Assembly: GCA_913062625.1 (NCBI GenBank)
Contig: CAJXWP010000013.1
Coordinates: 1-54,532, forward strand
Origin: an uncultured Haliea sp.
GTDB taxonomy: Bacteria > Pseudomonadota > Gammaproteobacteria > Pseudomonadales > Halieaceae
Reading direction: 5' to 3'
DNA: 54,532 nt
Notes under the pieces: generated by a model
The model's database searches: none
Told to the model about the DNA's origin: nothing
What the model saw: only the letters and a program-made list of their open reading frames with translations
Part shown: piece by piece, positions 35,753 to 44,501 of the stretch
Layout of the letters: each line of letters opens with the position of its first letter
How positions within the stretch are numbered: the stretch's first letter is position 1
Position numbers and translations under genes: made by a program

Positions 35753-36280
35753 CTACTGATTGCGGGCGATTTGAGCCGCTAGCTTGGCCTTCATCGGCAA
35801 CACCCACTGGTCCTTTAATTGACCCGACAACAAGCCGGCCTCATCAAGATCGTCGCACAATTTCATTTGATGCGTGAGATCAAACATATCTAGCTGACGG
35901 CAAATTCTGGATTCGTCGTTTAGCGTGAGAAATGAAATACCGGGCGTTTCATAAAAGGAACCATCAGGGCGCTGTCCCGGACCACGGTTCATCCAGTGCG
36001 TCACCAGCTTGTTACCAACACCGGTGTAAACGCCCATGTAAGGAAACGTCCAACCTTCCCAGCCCACCTGCATATCCCGCCCATAATGCGTGGCCTTGAT
36101 CTCATCTATGCCATTAGCGGTTACCTCCATTACCCCTGCATATTGGCAGGTATAGACGCAGTCTAGTGCATACAGTTCATCCACAAAAAATAACCAATCA
36201 TCGCTGCGAGATGCTTCTTTATGAGCGGCAATTAATTTTTCCGCCGTCGCTCTCAGTGCCTGTTCCGTCAACCCACTCAT
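35753..36280 (-). CDS. NTF2/SnoaL-like protein
   Basis: This 175-residue single-domain protein has the alpha-helix then curved-sheet pattern of the NTF2-like/SnoaL superfamily (LIAAHKEASRSDDWLFFVDELYA, VYTCQYAG, GWTFPYMGVYTGVGNKLVTHWMNRGPG). Members include steroid delta-isomerases, limonene epoxide hydrolases and polyketide cyclases, as well as many of unknown role. Catalytic residues of the known enzymes cannot be matched with confidence. It may be the last gene of the minus-strand set with the SDR (100-base gap) and is convergent with the P450. Confidence 0.72.
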   Translation of the reverse strand: MSGLTEQALRATAEKLIAAHKEASRSDDWLFFVDELYALDCVYTCQYAGVMEVTANGIDEIKATHYGRDMQVGWEGWTFPYMGVYTGVGNKLVTHWMNRGPGQRPDGSFYETPGISFLTLNDESRICRQLDMFDLTHQMKLCDDLDEAGLLSGQLKDQWVLPMKAKLAAQIARNQ

Positions 36281-36380
36281 GTGTTCTGCTCCCGAAAATT
36301 TACCTACCGCTATGGCTTGTTGATCGCGTTAACATCGATGACGATGATTATTTTTTACTAAAATTTCCCCGGTGTACTCG

Positions 36381-37154
36381 TTAGAACATCGATTTGGATG
36401 CCAGTGCATTGGGTCGAATTTCCAGCAGATCGATTGCAACGCCCGGTGGTTGTGACAGCGCGTAGCGCACCGCGTCCCCCACCTGTGCCACCTCCATACC
36501 CATATCCATATGCCTGCCAACGTCCTTCCATGCTGCCAGCGCACCCTCAAGCGCCTGTGTGTCCCAACCATCGGAAAAATTTGTCCATGCTCCGCCGGGG
36601 CGGATACAGGTAACGCCAATGCCATCAGCCTGCACTTCCAGCCTCAGATCGCGGGTAAAGCGCTCTACCGCAGCCTTAGTTGAGGCATAAATCGACAGAT
36701 GGCTCATCTCATCGTAATGCCAGGCGCTTGCCGAGGAAATCGTAATGATGCGGGGATTTTCACTGCTTCTGAGCATCGGAATGGCCACCTGAGAACAAAA
36801 CACTGTGCCCAGAAAGTTAGTCTGCACCTGCAACATCACTTCTTCTTCTACAAGATTTTCCACCTTGTTCGGTGTCGCCAATCCCGCGTTATTCACCAGT
36901 CCATCAAGACGGCCAAAATGCGTTTGGATTTTTTCAAAGGCTATACTGACACTTGAACGAGAGCCCACATCAGCGGCCACACCGAGCGCATGGTCTGCTC
37001 CAATCTCTGCCACGGCTTGATCAAGACCCGATTGGTTACGGCTTATTAGCCCGACACGCGCACCGTGTTCTACAAGGCTTTTCGCGATGGCTAGACCAAA
37101 GCCCCTTGAGCCGCCGGTAACAATGTAAACGTTATTCTCCAACTCCGTGCTCAC
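36381..37154 (-). CDS. Short-chain dehydrogenase/reductase
   Basis: The protein has 257 residues: TGGSRGFG cofactor loop at 13-20, NNAG at 88-91, catalytic Ser around 141 and the YASTK motif with Tyr156 and Lys160. It is a classical SDR using NAD(P) to interconvert an alcohol and a carbonyl. An Arg at 39 (ISRNQ) hints at NADP preference, though this is weak. It starts with GTG that overlaps the TGA of the aldehyde dehydrogenase (GTGA), so the two are translationally coupled. A role in oxidising an alcohol made by the P450 or in beta-hydroxyacyl oxidation is plausible. Confidence 0.9.
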   Translation of the reverse strand: MSTELENNVYIVTGGSRGFGLAIAKSLVEHGARVGLISRNQSGLDQAVAEIGADHALGVAADVGSRSSVSIAFEKIQTHFGRLDGLVNNAGLATPNKVENLVEEEVMLQVQTNFLGTVFCSQVAIPMLRSSENPRIITISSASAWHYDEMSHLSIYASTKAAVERFTRDLRLEVQADGIGVTCIRPGGAWTNFSDGWDTQALEGALAAWKDVGRHMDMGMEVAQVGDAVRYALSQPPGVAIDLLEIRPNALASKSMF

Positions 37155-38620
37155 GTGACAATCGCAATGGCAATCGTTTTGGTTTCAAGGTATTCCTCAA
37201 AACCCTCACGCCCCATCTCTCGGCCGAGACCGCTTTGCTTATAGCCGCCAAAAGGAGCGTCTGCTCCGTAAAAATTTCCACCATTAACATTGACTGTACC
37301 CGTGCGAATGCGCCGCGCAACAGCCAATGCACGCTCATCAGTGGCAGACCAGACGCTCCCTGACAGGCCGTAGTCAGAATCATTGGCGATACGCACGGCA
37401 TCATCCTCATCATCGTAGGCAATGACGGCGAGCACCGGGCCGAAAATTTCCTCGCGCGCAATAGTCATATCATTCGTCACATCCATAAATACCGTGGGCT
37501 CTACGTAATAGCCTTTATCCAAATTAGCAGGCACGCCGCCGCCAATTAACACGCGGGCACCCTGTGCCTTCCCCAGTGCAATGTAGTTAAGGACTCGCTC
37601 GCGCTGGCGAGCATTGACTAATGGGCCCATTATTTGGCTATCGGAGCTCGGATCGCCATACTGGATAAACCCAAAATAGGTTGGGAGCAAGGCCTCGACT
37701 TCAGCCTGCCGTGAGCGGGGAATCAGTAACCGGGTATTGATTGCGCAACCCTGCCCGGAGTGAAAACACACCGCTAGAACGCTCAGCAAACTTGAAGAAA
37801 GATCCGCGTCATCAAGAATAATATTGGCTGACTTGCCACCCAGCTCCAGGAACACTTTTTTAACCGTGTGGGCAGCGCGAGCCATTATATGCTTACCGAC
37901 AGCGGTGGAACCGGTAAAGGACACCATATCCACGCGCGGATCACCCACCAGCTGGTCTCCCACTTCTTTGGGGTCCTCAGACGTAATCACATTGAAAACG
38001 CCAGACGGAATATCGGTATGCTCCTTGATCACTCGACCTAACATTGTCGAAGACCAGGGTGTCTCCGGCGCTGCCTTCAATATCAAGGTGCAACCCGCAG
38101 CAAGTGCGGGAACACATTTGGCAAGGTTAATTTGCAGCGGCACGTTCCATGGGGTGATGCAGGCCACCACACCAATCGCTTCTTTTTCTACCAAACGTCG
38201 GTTCTTACCACCCATCATCTCAGAGACGCCAATATCCCGACTCCAGTCGTAATCAGGCAGACTTTGTAATGTGTAGTCAATAAAACCGATAGGCAATTCG
38301 CACTGCGGCCCCATTTCTCCACAAATACCCAGTGGCGCACCGGTCTCGGCGGCGATCTGTAATTTAAAGTCTTCTTGAACCGCACGCAGTCCTTGCTGCA
38401 ATTGTTTTATACACTTGTGGCGAAAGGCGTGATTAGTCGACCAGTCGGTCTCATCAAAGGCGCGGCGGGCAGCACCAATCGCTCTATCCATATCTTCCAA
38501 GCCTGCATCGGCTACGTGGCCCATGACTGCTTCTGTCGCAGGGTTAACATTAGGATATGTTTTTCCAGAAGCCGCTTCGCACAGCTCGCCGTCTATAAAT
38601 AATCTTGTTTCGGGATTCAT
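37151..38620 (-). CDS. NAD(P)-dependent aldehyde dehydrogenase
   Basis: This 489-residue aldehyde dehydrogenase superfamily member has PWN at 157-159, the general base Glu259 in FLELGGKS and the catalytic Cys292 in SGQGCAINTR. It oxidises an aldehyde to the acid. The ATG overlaps the stop of the preceding dehydrogenase gene (ATGA) with GGAG upstream; a longer in-frame reading would run into that gene. Three genes in this operon overlap by 4 bases each, which suggests a metabolic chain with matched amounts. The substrate is unknown. Confidence 0.93.
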   Translation of the reverse strand: MNPETRLFIDGELCEAASGKTYPNVNPATEAVMGHVADAGLEDMDRAIGAARRAFDETDWSTNHAFRHKCIKQLQQGLRAVQEDFKLQIAAETGAPLGICGEMGPQCELPIGFIDYTLQSLPDYDWSRDIGVSEMMGGKNRRLVEKEAIGVVACITPWNVPLQINLAKCVPALAAGCTLILKAAPETPWSSTMLGRVIKEHTDIPSGVFNVITSEDPKEVGDQLVGDPRVDMVSFTGSTAVGKHIMARAAHTVKKVFLELGGKSANIILDDADLSSSLLSVLAVCFHSGQGCAINTRLLIPRSRQAEVEALLPTYFGFIQYGDPSSDSQIMGPLVNARQRERVLNYIALGKAQGARVLIGGGVPANLDKGYYVEPTVFMDVTNDMTIAREEIFGPVLAVIAYDDEDDAVRIANDSDYGLSGSVWSATDERALAVARRIRTGTVNVNGGNFYGADAPFGGYKQSGLGREMGREGFEEYLETKTIAIAIVT

Positions 38621-39504
38621 ACTGTTGGCTCCTGTGCCATTGGTGGCCGTGACTCGTCCTTGGCCATAAATACATCCTCGATACGATCGCATACATATTG
38701 TGCCGTGGGCATCACCACACCCTTAGCATTTGCAGTACTGATAGCGCACTCCAAATCCTTTCGACCCAGTCGCCCCATCGCGCCGAAGTACGCATCCATG
38801 TCTTCTTCACTGGTCGTTTTTACTACAGCGTTGCGACCGCTGGCGAACATAAACATTTGCTGATTAACAACGCCGTTGGACAATCCTACATCGCGCAACA
38901 CGTCCACCGAAAGACCGCAGGCTTCAGCTAACCGTGTCGCCTCCACCATAGCGACGAACTCTGTGTACTGAATAAAGTTATTGCAGAGTTTCAGCGCTAT
39001 ACCAGAGCCGACGGCTCCAGCATGTACAATTTTTTCCGCAGAAGTTTGGAATACGGGGGAACCCTGCGCCAGTTGTTCCACGCTCCCACCCACCATGTAA
39101 CACAAGGTACCGTCGAGCGCCCGATGAGCCCCACCGGTGATAGGTGCGTCAATCAGATCGAGGCCCAAATCAGATGCCTGTTGCGCCCATAGCAACACAT
39201 TAGCCTGTGTAACCGTGCTGTGAATTGCTATTAGAGTGCCGGGGGAAGCATGAGCAAAAATACCGTCATCGCCCTGTAACAGGTTCTCTACCTGAGCGTC
39301 GTCGCGCACACAGATACCTATATGCGCACAGGATCTGGCAAGCGCAGCGGCCGAAGCGCAGCCGATAGCGCCTTCTGCTACTAATTCCTCAACGGCAGGC
39401 GCATACACATCGTAGACATGTGCACTGAACGCATCGCAAATAAGCCGCTGCGCACAGGGCTTACCGATATTACCTAACCCTATATAGCCAACATTGATTT
39501 TCAC
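38617..39504 (-). CDS. 3-hydroxyisobutyrate dehydrogenase-like NAD(P) oxidoreductase
   Basis: The protein has 295 residues with the N-terminal Rossmann motif GYIGLGNIGKP (GxGxxG at 9-14), DAPITGG at 119-125 as substrate-binding segment and Lys172 in ALKLCNNF as the catalytic lysine. This superfamily oxidises beta-hydroxy acids; the exact substrate is open. It starts with GTG behind AGGAG and is the first gene of the minus-strand operon that continues with the aldehyde dehydrogenase and SDR. It is transcribed divergently from the double-MarR gene across a shared operator region. Confidence 0.9.
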   Translation of the reverse strand: MKINVGYIGLGNIGKPCAQRLICDAFSAHVYDVYAPAVEELVAEGAIGCASAAALARSCAHIGICVRDDAQVENLLQGDDGIFAHASPGTLIAIHSTVTQANVLLWAQQASDLGLDLIDAPITGGAHRALDGTLCYMVGGSVEQLAQGSPVFQTSAEKIVHAGAVGSGIALKLCNNFIQYTEFVAMVEATRLAEACGLSVDVLRDVGLSNGVVNQQMFMFASGRNAVVKTTSEEDMDAYFGAMGRLGRKDLECAISTANAKGVVMPTAQYVCDRIEDVFMAKDESRPPMAQEPTV

Positions 39505-39589
39505 GTTAATTTACTCCTCTTATTGACGCCCTCTCTACTGTGCAGCGCATTCTTATTAGCAGGCAGTGTATCCATCAAAATCAGAGTCT

Positions 39590-39615
39590 GTCAATATAAA
39601 TTGACTAGTAGTCAA
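39590..39615. promoter_or_regulatory. Three-half-site palindromic operator in the divergent promoter
   Basis: Two overlapping inverted repeats share one arm. GTCAAT-ATAA-ATTGAC spans 39590-39605 and TTGACTA-G-TAGTCAA spans 39601-39615. The second is a perfect 7-1-7 dyad of the size and composition typical for MarR-family operators. They lie between the divergent dehydrogenase operon and the double-MarR gene, so control of both directions, including autoregulation, is likely. TTGACT could also serve as a -35 element for the plus-strand gene. Confidence 0.65.
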
Positions 39616-39636
39616 GTTCCGTTTACTATTTTGGTT

Positions 39637-40695
39637 ATGAACGCTTTTAGCCTAGAGAATATAGAGCCTCGTATGACGAGGAATCGATATCGCCATCACT
39701 TTTCCCGACACCTGCTCGGCGTTGCAAGGCACCTGCAAAACACAATGATGAGCGCACTGCACCAGCAATACGGGCATGACCATCTTCGCTTGGGTTTCAG
39801 CCCCTATATCACCCTGCTTGGAGAGGGAGACAAGCGGCTGACCGATCTAGCCGAAATCTTGGGCATTTCTCGGCAGGCCTGCAACCAAGCAGCTAAACAG
39901 GTAGTAGCGGCGGGCTATATCGAGCGAGCCGCTGACCCGCAAGACGGTCGCGCCAAACAACTGACACTGTCGCCTCGCGGCATTAAGCTGCGGCGGGATG
40001 GCCTTCGCATTGTGGCTGAATTGGATCGGCAACTAGCAGAAATCATTGACGAATCCCGCATTTTTGATGCGAGTACGGCTCTGCAAAAAATCTCTCAGCG
40101 ACTCTCTCTCAGTTTCATGCCACACAGCAATGACGCCAGCGCGAAAGCGACCATGACGGGGTCGCTGCCCAGACTTTCAGATTACACCCTGAAACGCCTC
40201 ATGGAATTGACACGTGAAAAAGGTCATCCAGGACTAAAGCTACGCTTCGGTCAGGTACTGGGCCTGATTGGTCCCTCTGGTGGGAGAATACAGAAAATTG
40301 CAGCCATTCAGGACGTGAGCAAGCAAGCCATTAGTGCCATCGGTACAGAGCTGGAAAAGCTCGGATACCTGCAGCGCAAAATCGACCCCGGAGATGCTCG
40401 ACAAGTTGTGCTTATCTTCACCGATCACGGAGAGAAACTTATTGCTGACTCAATAATAAGTGGTAATGAGCTGGAAGCGGAGTTCGCCACGATCATCGGC
40501 CAGGCAGCATTAGAAAGGCTGGACGCGACGCTGCAAGACTTGTACTTCGGGCTCGAGCTGGAACAAGGGATTTTTGACACCGGCAGCGCAGCAGAGATCA
40601 GTCTGCTGGCGCATCAACTTCAACAACGACTCGGCGAGCAAGGCAGCAAGGCACTCGCCAGCCTGCTGCTCTGCCCTACTGAATACGCGAGGTAA
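39637..40695 (+). CDS. Double-MarR transcriptional regulator (two fused wHTH domains)
   Basis: The protein of 352 residues contains two homologous winged-helix MarR units. The first is at residues 53-118 (ITLLGEGDKRLTDLAEILG, SRQACNQAAKQVV, wing DPQDGRAKQLTLSPRG); the second is at 204-268 (KIAAIQDVSKQAISAIGTELE, wing DPGDARQVVLIFTDHG). A usual MarR protein is about 150 residues and works as a dimer, so this chain may be a built-in dimer. The start is uncertain: this ATG or one 12 codons later; a longer in-frame extension would overlap the operator. It overlooks the divergent dehydrogenase operon and is followed immediately by a membrane hydroxylase gene. Confidence 0.88.
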   Translation: MNAFSLENIEPRMTRNRYRHHFSRHLLGVARHLQNTMMSALHQQYGHDHLRLGFSPYITLLGEGDKRLTDLAEILGISRQACNQAAKQVVAAGYIERAADPQDGRAKQLTLSPRGIKLRRDGLRIVAELDRQLAEIIDESRIFDASTALQKISQRLSLSFMPHSNDASAKATMTGSLPRLSDYTLKRLMELTREKGHPGLKLRFGQVLGLIGPSGGRIQKIAAIQDVSKQAISAIGTELEKLGYLQRKIDPGDARQVVLIFTDHGEKLIADSIISGNELEAEFATIIGQAALERLDATLQDLYFGLELEQGIFDTGSAAEISLLAHQLQQRLGEQGSKALASLLLCPTEYAR

Positions 40696-41436
40696 ATGGC
40701 AATGATGATAAACAACGAATGGCTGAATTACGTATGGCAGCACTACCATATCCTGAGCTCACTAGCCGCACTGGCAGGCATTGCGGCCCTAACCATTGTT
40801 GGCAAGAAGATTGCCTTTAGTGTGCCCGCGGTCGGCGAAATGCGGCAGCGCAATAGGGAAAAGGATAAGCCCAAATGGAAGCTAGAAAAATATCCGCCGC
40901 TAGTCCGTAGCACCCAGAAAGTCGGCCTGTATTGCAACCTCGTTTTCTTCCTCGTGCTGCTGCCATTTTGCATCACATTTGAAACTCAAGCCGTGTGGAA
41001 AGTGCTGTTAAATACGGCCATCATTCTGCTGTTTTACGATTTTTTTTACTATCTGTCGCATCGATTCTGGTTTCATGGGCAAGGTGCCATGCGCAAGATA
41101 CATGCTGTACACCATCAGGCCCGCAATCCCACTTACCTCGATGCCCACTACGTGCATCCCTTTGAAACCTTCATCGGGCTATCACTCTTCATGGGATCAA
41201 CAGTAATATTGGCGGTGCTTATGGGGCCGTTTCAGATCACCACCATAATTCTGACCTATCTGATATTCACACAGCTTAACCAGATTAATCACGTCTATTT
41301 AGATTTGCCTCACTTCCCTTTCAAAACCATGAACTGGATTGTGGCCAAGCATCATGTCCATCATGAGAATATGCACAAAGGCAACTATTCAACCATTACT
41401 CCTCTTTACGACAAGATTTTTGGCACATTAGACTAG
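40696..41436 (+). CDS. Membrane fatty acid hydroxylase / sterol desaturase family protein
   Basis: This 246-residue protein has several hydrophobic segments and the histidine clusters HRFWFH, HAVHH and HHVHHENMH that bind a di-iron centre in the sterol desaturase/fatty acid hydroxylase superfamily. It is an O2-dependent inner-membrane hydroxylase or desaturase of lipid-like substrates; the substrate is unknown. The start codon follows the double-MarR stop directly; an ATG two codons later fits the upstream GAGG better. Its co-transcription with the regulator ties it to the island's substrate. Confidence 0.88.
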   Translation: MAMMINNEWLNYVWQHYHILSSLAALAGIAALTIVGKKIAFSVPAVGEMRQRNREKDKPKWKLEKYPPLVRSTQKVGLYCNLVFFLVLLPFCITFETQAVWKVLLNTAIILLFYDFFYYLSHRFWFHGQGAMRKIHAVHHQARNPTYLDAHYVHPFETFIGLSLFMGSTVILAVLMGPFQITTIILTYLIFTQLNQINHVYLDLPHFPFKTMNWIVAKHHVHHENMHKGNYSTITPLYDKIFGTLD

Positions 41437-41459
41437 ACTGAACTCATCGGAGAGCCATT

Positions 41460-41843
41460 ATGAATGACGAAGAACGTCGCGCCCTGGGCGAGGAAAAGAT
41501 AAAGGATGTTTACGCCGGAGATGTAGTGGTTCCTCCAGAGGGCTACGCTTTTACCGACATTATGCTGAAGCAATTATTTGCCGAACTGTGGACGCGAGAA
41601 ACACTGTCGATGCGCGACAAGCGCATCCTGCTGCTGGGCATTATCGCCGAGAAGGGCGAGCCAACGACATTTAAAATACAGATCAAAGCCTCGCTGAAGC
41701 GAGGCGAGATCAATCCCGAGGAAGCACGAGAATTTCTCCTCTTCATTGCTCAGTATGCAGGATATCCTCGAGCAGCCTCAATGCTGGGGCCGGTCGAACA
41801 GGCTATAGCAGAGTTCGAGAAAGAGACGGCGGACGCCAGTTAG
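41460..41843 (+). CDS. CMD-family small protein without cysteines
   Basis: This 127-residue protein has the CMD helical pattern (RETLSMRDKRILLLGIIAEKGE, KIQIKASLKRGEINPEEAREFLLFIAQYAGYPRA). That matches the carboxymuconolactone-decarboxylase-like family, but it lacks any Cys, so no AhpD-type redox chemistry is expected. GGAGAG precedes the ATG. It is the third CMD-type gene in the window and lies between the membrane hydroxylase and the crotonase on the same strand. Role unknown; related proteins occur in many aromatic and terpenoid degradation loci. Confidence 0.75.
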   Translation: MNDEERRALGEEKIKDVYAGDVVVPPEGYAFTDIMLKQLFAELWTRETLSMRDKRILLLGIIAEKGEPTTFKIQIKASLKRGEINPEEAREFLLFIAQYAGYPRAASMLGPVEQAIAEFEKETADAS

Positions 41844-41968
41844 ACAATCTGTTCGGCACTACAGCTTTTTCTGACCCAATGGTTGCCATTCACCGCGAGC
41901 GACTCCAGAATAACGTACCCAGCATTTGGATTCGGCGCACGCAGCCACCCTGAAGAGGAAAAGCCACC

Positions 41969-42811
41969 ATGAAAGCACAAGATTTTCGAGACATAACCTA
42001 TGCCAAAGATGATGCTGGCATTGTTACGCTGACATTAGATACGCCGAAACGCAAAAATGCTCTCAGCGCAGTCACCTTTCTCGAGCTTTTCTACGCTGTT
42101 GATCACTTCGAGTCGGATGACTCAGCGCATGCCATGATATTGACAGGGGCAAAGGATCCAAACACCAATGACCCCAAAAAAGAGGCCTTCAGCAGTGGCG
42201 GCTACTTTAACCCCGACGCATTTGAGGGTTTAGCGCCTGAGGTCTTGGCAGACATTGACATGTCGGATGTCGCCCAGAAGCGCACCACACTAAAATTCTA
42301 TGAGTGCGACAAGCCCGTCATTGCCGCCATCAACGGGCTGGCAATCGGCGGCGCGTTTACGCTTGCCCTCGCAGTCGCCGATCAGATTTATATGTCAGAA
42401 CACGCCTGGATACAACTTCCTTTTGCCAAGCTTGGGATTGCTGCCGAGCTTGCTTCTACCTTTTTATTGCCGCGCTTACTTGGGTTTCAAAAAGCCAAGG
42501 AGCTTCTTTTTTTTCCAGAACGTATTAGCGCAGAAAAAGCCGTTGAACTCGGCCTTGCCAACAAGGTTTTACCGCATGAAGAGCTTCTAAACTACGCGAA
42601 TGAGCAGGCGCTTCAGCTTATTCCACCTTTAGGCCCTGCGATGTCCATTCGTCAAATGAAGCGATGCATGCATCAGCCCCACATCGATGCGCTATCAAAC
42701 GCCCTTGATATGGAAAATGACGCATTGGCAACGCTAATGAATACTGAAGATTTTGCCGAGGGAATGGTGGCGCGTATTGAGCGAAGGGTGCCGGTATTTA
42801 AGGGTAAATAG
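41969..42811 (+). CDS. Crotonase-family enoyl-CoA isomerase-like protein (ECI2-type)
   Basis: The protein has 280 residues, longer than the usual hydratase, with KRKNALS, an insertion near 60-80 (KDPNTNDPKKEAFSSGG) and the oxyanion region GLAIGGAFTLALAVAD. The first hydratase Glu is Thr131 and the second is Phe152, so hydration is unlikely. Glu160 in AKLGIAAELASTFLLPRLLG aligns with the catalytic Glu of the delta3-delta2 enoyl-CoA isomerases of the ECI2/PECI type. It is preceded by GAGGAAA, 125 bases after the CMD gene, and could handle misplaced double bonds in a steroid or terpenoid CoA ester. Confidence 0.82.
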   Translation: MKAQDFRDITYAKDDAGIVTLTLDTPKRKNALSAVTFLELFYAVDHFESDDSAHAMILTGAKDPNTNDPKKEAFSSGGYFNPDAFEGLAPEVLADIDMSDVAQKRTTLKFYECDKPVIAAINGLAIGGAFTLALAVADQIYMSEHAWIQLPFAKLGIAAELASTFLLPRLLGFQKAKELLFFPERISAEKAVELGLANKVLPHEELLNYANEQALQLIPPLGPAMSIRQMKRCMHQPHIDALSNALDMENDALATLMNTEDFAEGMVARIERRVPVFKGK

Positions 42812-42908
42812 TTCAGTGTCATGCGCCTGAGTTACCAAGCCAAGCTGCGCCAGTGTCTTCAACATTTCCTCTGCAGCGGAATTTTCATAAACTCCAAAGG
42901 CTTTTTTG

Positions 42909-44312
42909 ATGTACCGATGCTTTTTTTCAGGCAAACGATTTTTCGCTCTGTGTTCGCTTATCTGCTTGTGCTCATGCTTCTTCATATCATCGGCGCTGGC
43001 GCAGATTGACGAGGTACAGATTGAGACAACGCAAACCCCTGCGGGAGACATCGTTGTTGAGCAAGTTGGCCCTGCGCCAACGTCGCAAGCTGAGCCTGCG
43101 TTTACAGCGTTGGAGGGGATTACAGCTGAAGATACTGTCGACGACGAAGCAGCGCCTTTTACTCGCGAGGTGCCGCTGGAGCCAGTACCGGAGTCCGCAA
43201 ATGATCTGCTGCATATTTTAGGCACCGCCATCGCTCGCGGGGATACACAGCGACTACTGTGGGTCGCAGGAGAGACCTCTTATGGCAGTAAGCTAGAAGC
43301 CCCAGTCAACGTTATACGTGGGAAATATCCCGGCCCAACCCTATGTCTCACTGCGGCTATCCATGGAGATGAGCTTAACGGCGTCGAAATTGTGAGGCGA
43401 TTACTCAGTGAGCTGTCCGCAAAGAAATTGCACGGTACGGTCATTGGTGTCCCCATTGTCAATTTACTGGGGTTCACCAATGGCTCACGATATCTTCCAG
43501 ACCGACGCGACCTTAATCGGCACTTTCCAGGCAACCCTGCGGGTAGCGCGGCATCGCGTATCGCGTATTCTTTTTTCCAGGATATCGTGCGTCACTGTGA
43601 TTTATTAATAGATTTACATACCGGCTCACTGGCTCGAACCAACATTGCACAGGTCAGGGCAAACCTGCAAGTTCCTGAAGTACTAGAATTCACTACCCAG
43701 TTTGGTTCAACGGCTGTATTACACAGCGGAAAACTTCGTGGCAACTTACGCAGTGCCGCAGTCAACTATGGCATACCTGCAGTAGCCCTAGAACTGGGTG
43801 AGCCAGGAAGTCTGCAGGAACAGCACATCAAAGAAGGAGTCAAAATCATACAGGCCGTGCTGCGCGGAGTGAACATGACCCGGCCCTTCTGGGCGACCAG
43901 CGGGTCGCAAGCCGTATTTTACAGTTCACGCTGGGTGCGAGTGAATTACGGCGGTCTGCTGATCTCTAATGTTGACATCGGCGAGCGTGTTTGGAAAGAC
44001 ACTGTTTTGGGTTCGATCGTCAATCCGATAACGGATGAAACCTTTGAAATTCTGTCTCCCTACTCAGGCCGAGTACTGGGCATGGCACTTAACCAGTTTA
44101 TGCTGCCCGGATACGCCGCGTTTAATATTGGCATTGCCGCCGACAAAGATAGTGCAGCTGTCGATGCAAAAAATGCAGGGTGTGTTGATACGGACAGCGA
44201 GTCTGATCCGATTGACGATGAGTTCAGCTGTTCTTTAGAGGAGGAAGAGCAAGAGGACATTGAGCGAAACGACATTGATCTCGGTGAGGCCGAAGAAGAG
44301 GATGAGTCGTAA
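42909..44312 (+). CDS. Exported AspA/AstE-like (succinylglutamate desuccinylase family) protein
   Basis: The protein has 467 residues. It starts with a signal peptide (hydrophobic LCSLICLCSCFFISSALA, cleavage after about 31), then a Glu/Thr/Pro-rich stretch to about 100. A zinc-hydrolase domain follows with AAIHGDELNG (H152, E155), RDLNRHFPG, DLLIDLHTGS and ELGEPG. Family members cleave acyl-amino acid bonds or carry out peptidase-like reactions. The last 40 residues are strongly acidic (EEEEQEDIE, EAEEEDES), unusual in this family. It is followed by a weak terminator-like sequence. Substrate unknown; a periplasmic or surface role is inferred from the signal peptide. Confidence 0.86.
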   Translation: MYRCFFSGKRFFALCSLICLCSCFFISSALAQIDEVQIETTQTPAGDIVVEQVGPAPTSQAEPAFTALEGITAEDTVDDEAAPFTREVPLEPVPESANDLLHILGTAIARGDTQRLLWVAGETSYGSKLEAPVNVIRGKYPGPTLCLTAAIHGDELNGVEIVRRLLSELSAKKLHGTVIGVPIVNLLGFTNGSRYLPDRRDLNRHFPGNPAGSAASRIAYSFFQDIVRHCDLLIDLHTGSLARTNIAQVRANLQVPEVLEFTTQFGSTAVLHSGKLRGNLRSAAVNYGIPAVALELGEPGSLQEQHIKEGVKIIQAVLRGVNMTRPFWATSGSQAVFYSSRWVRVNYGGLLISNVDIGERVWKDTVLGSIVNPITDETFEILSPYSGRVLGMALNQFMLPGYAAFNIGIAADKDSAAVDAKNAGCVDTDSESDPIDDEFSCSLEEEEQEDIERNDIDLGEAEEEDES

Positions 44313-44343
44313 TAGAAGAATCCAGCTTAAGCGAGAGACCTCC

Positions 44344-44368
44344 GCACCACACACGGGTGGCGTTTTTC
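44344..44368 (+). terminator. Weak terminator-like hairpin
   Basis: An imperfect stem formed by GCACC and GGTGG-like arms is followed by GCGTTTTTCTT, about 35 bases after the AspA-like gene and before the convergent coaX. The stem is short, so the call is tentative. Confidence 0.3.
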
Positions 44369-44501
44369 TTAATGCTTCAACGGTCACTAGTCAGTCGTCA
44401 ATAATCACTGTCGATACAAACGAGCTTTCAGGCATCCCCTACCCTCGCCTGCACGGGGTGACCCTCCAAGCCGTCGGCGTTACCACCGCGCCAACGCCAC
44501 A

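Noticed and set aside
41969-42811. Candidate for the missing LiuC
   Set aside because: Both hydratase glutamates are replaced and it has an ECI2-type glutamate, so methylglutaconyl-CoA hydration is unlikely.
42734-43231. Minus-strand reading of 165 codons near the AspA-like gene start
   Set aside because: It overlaps the 3' end of the crotonase and the start of the AspA-like gene antisense and shows no family motif.
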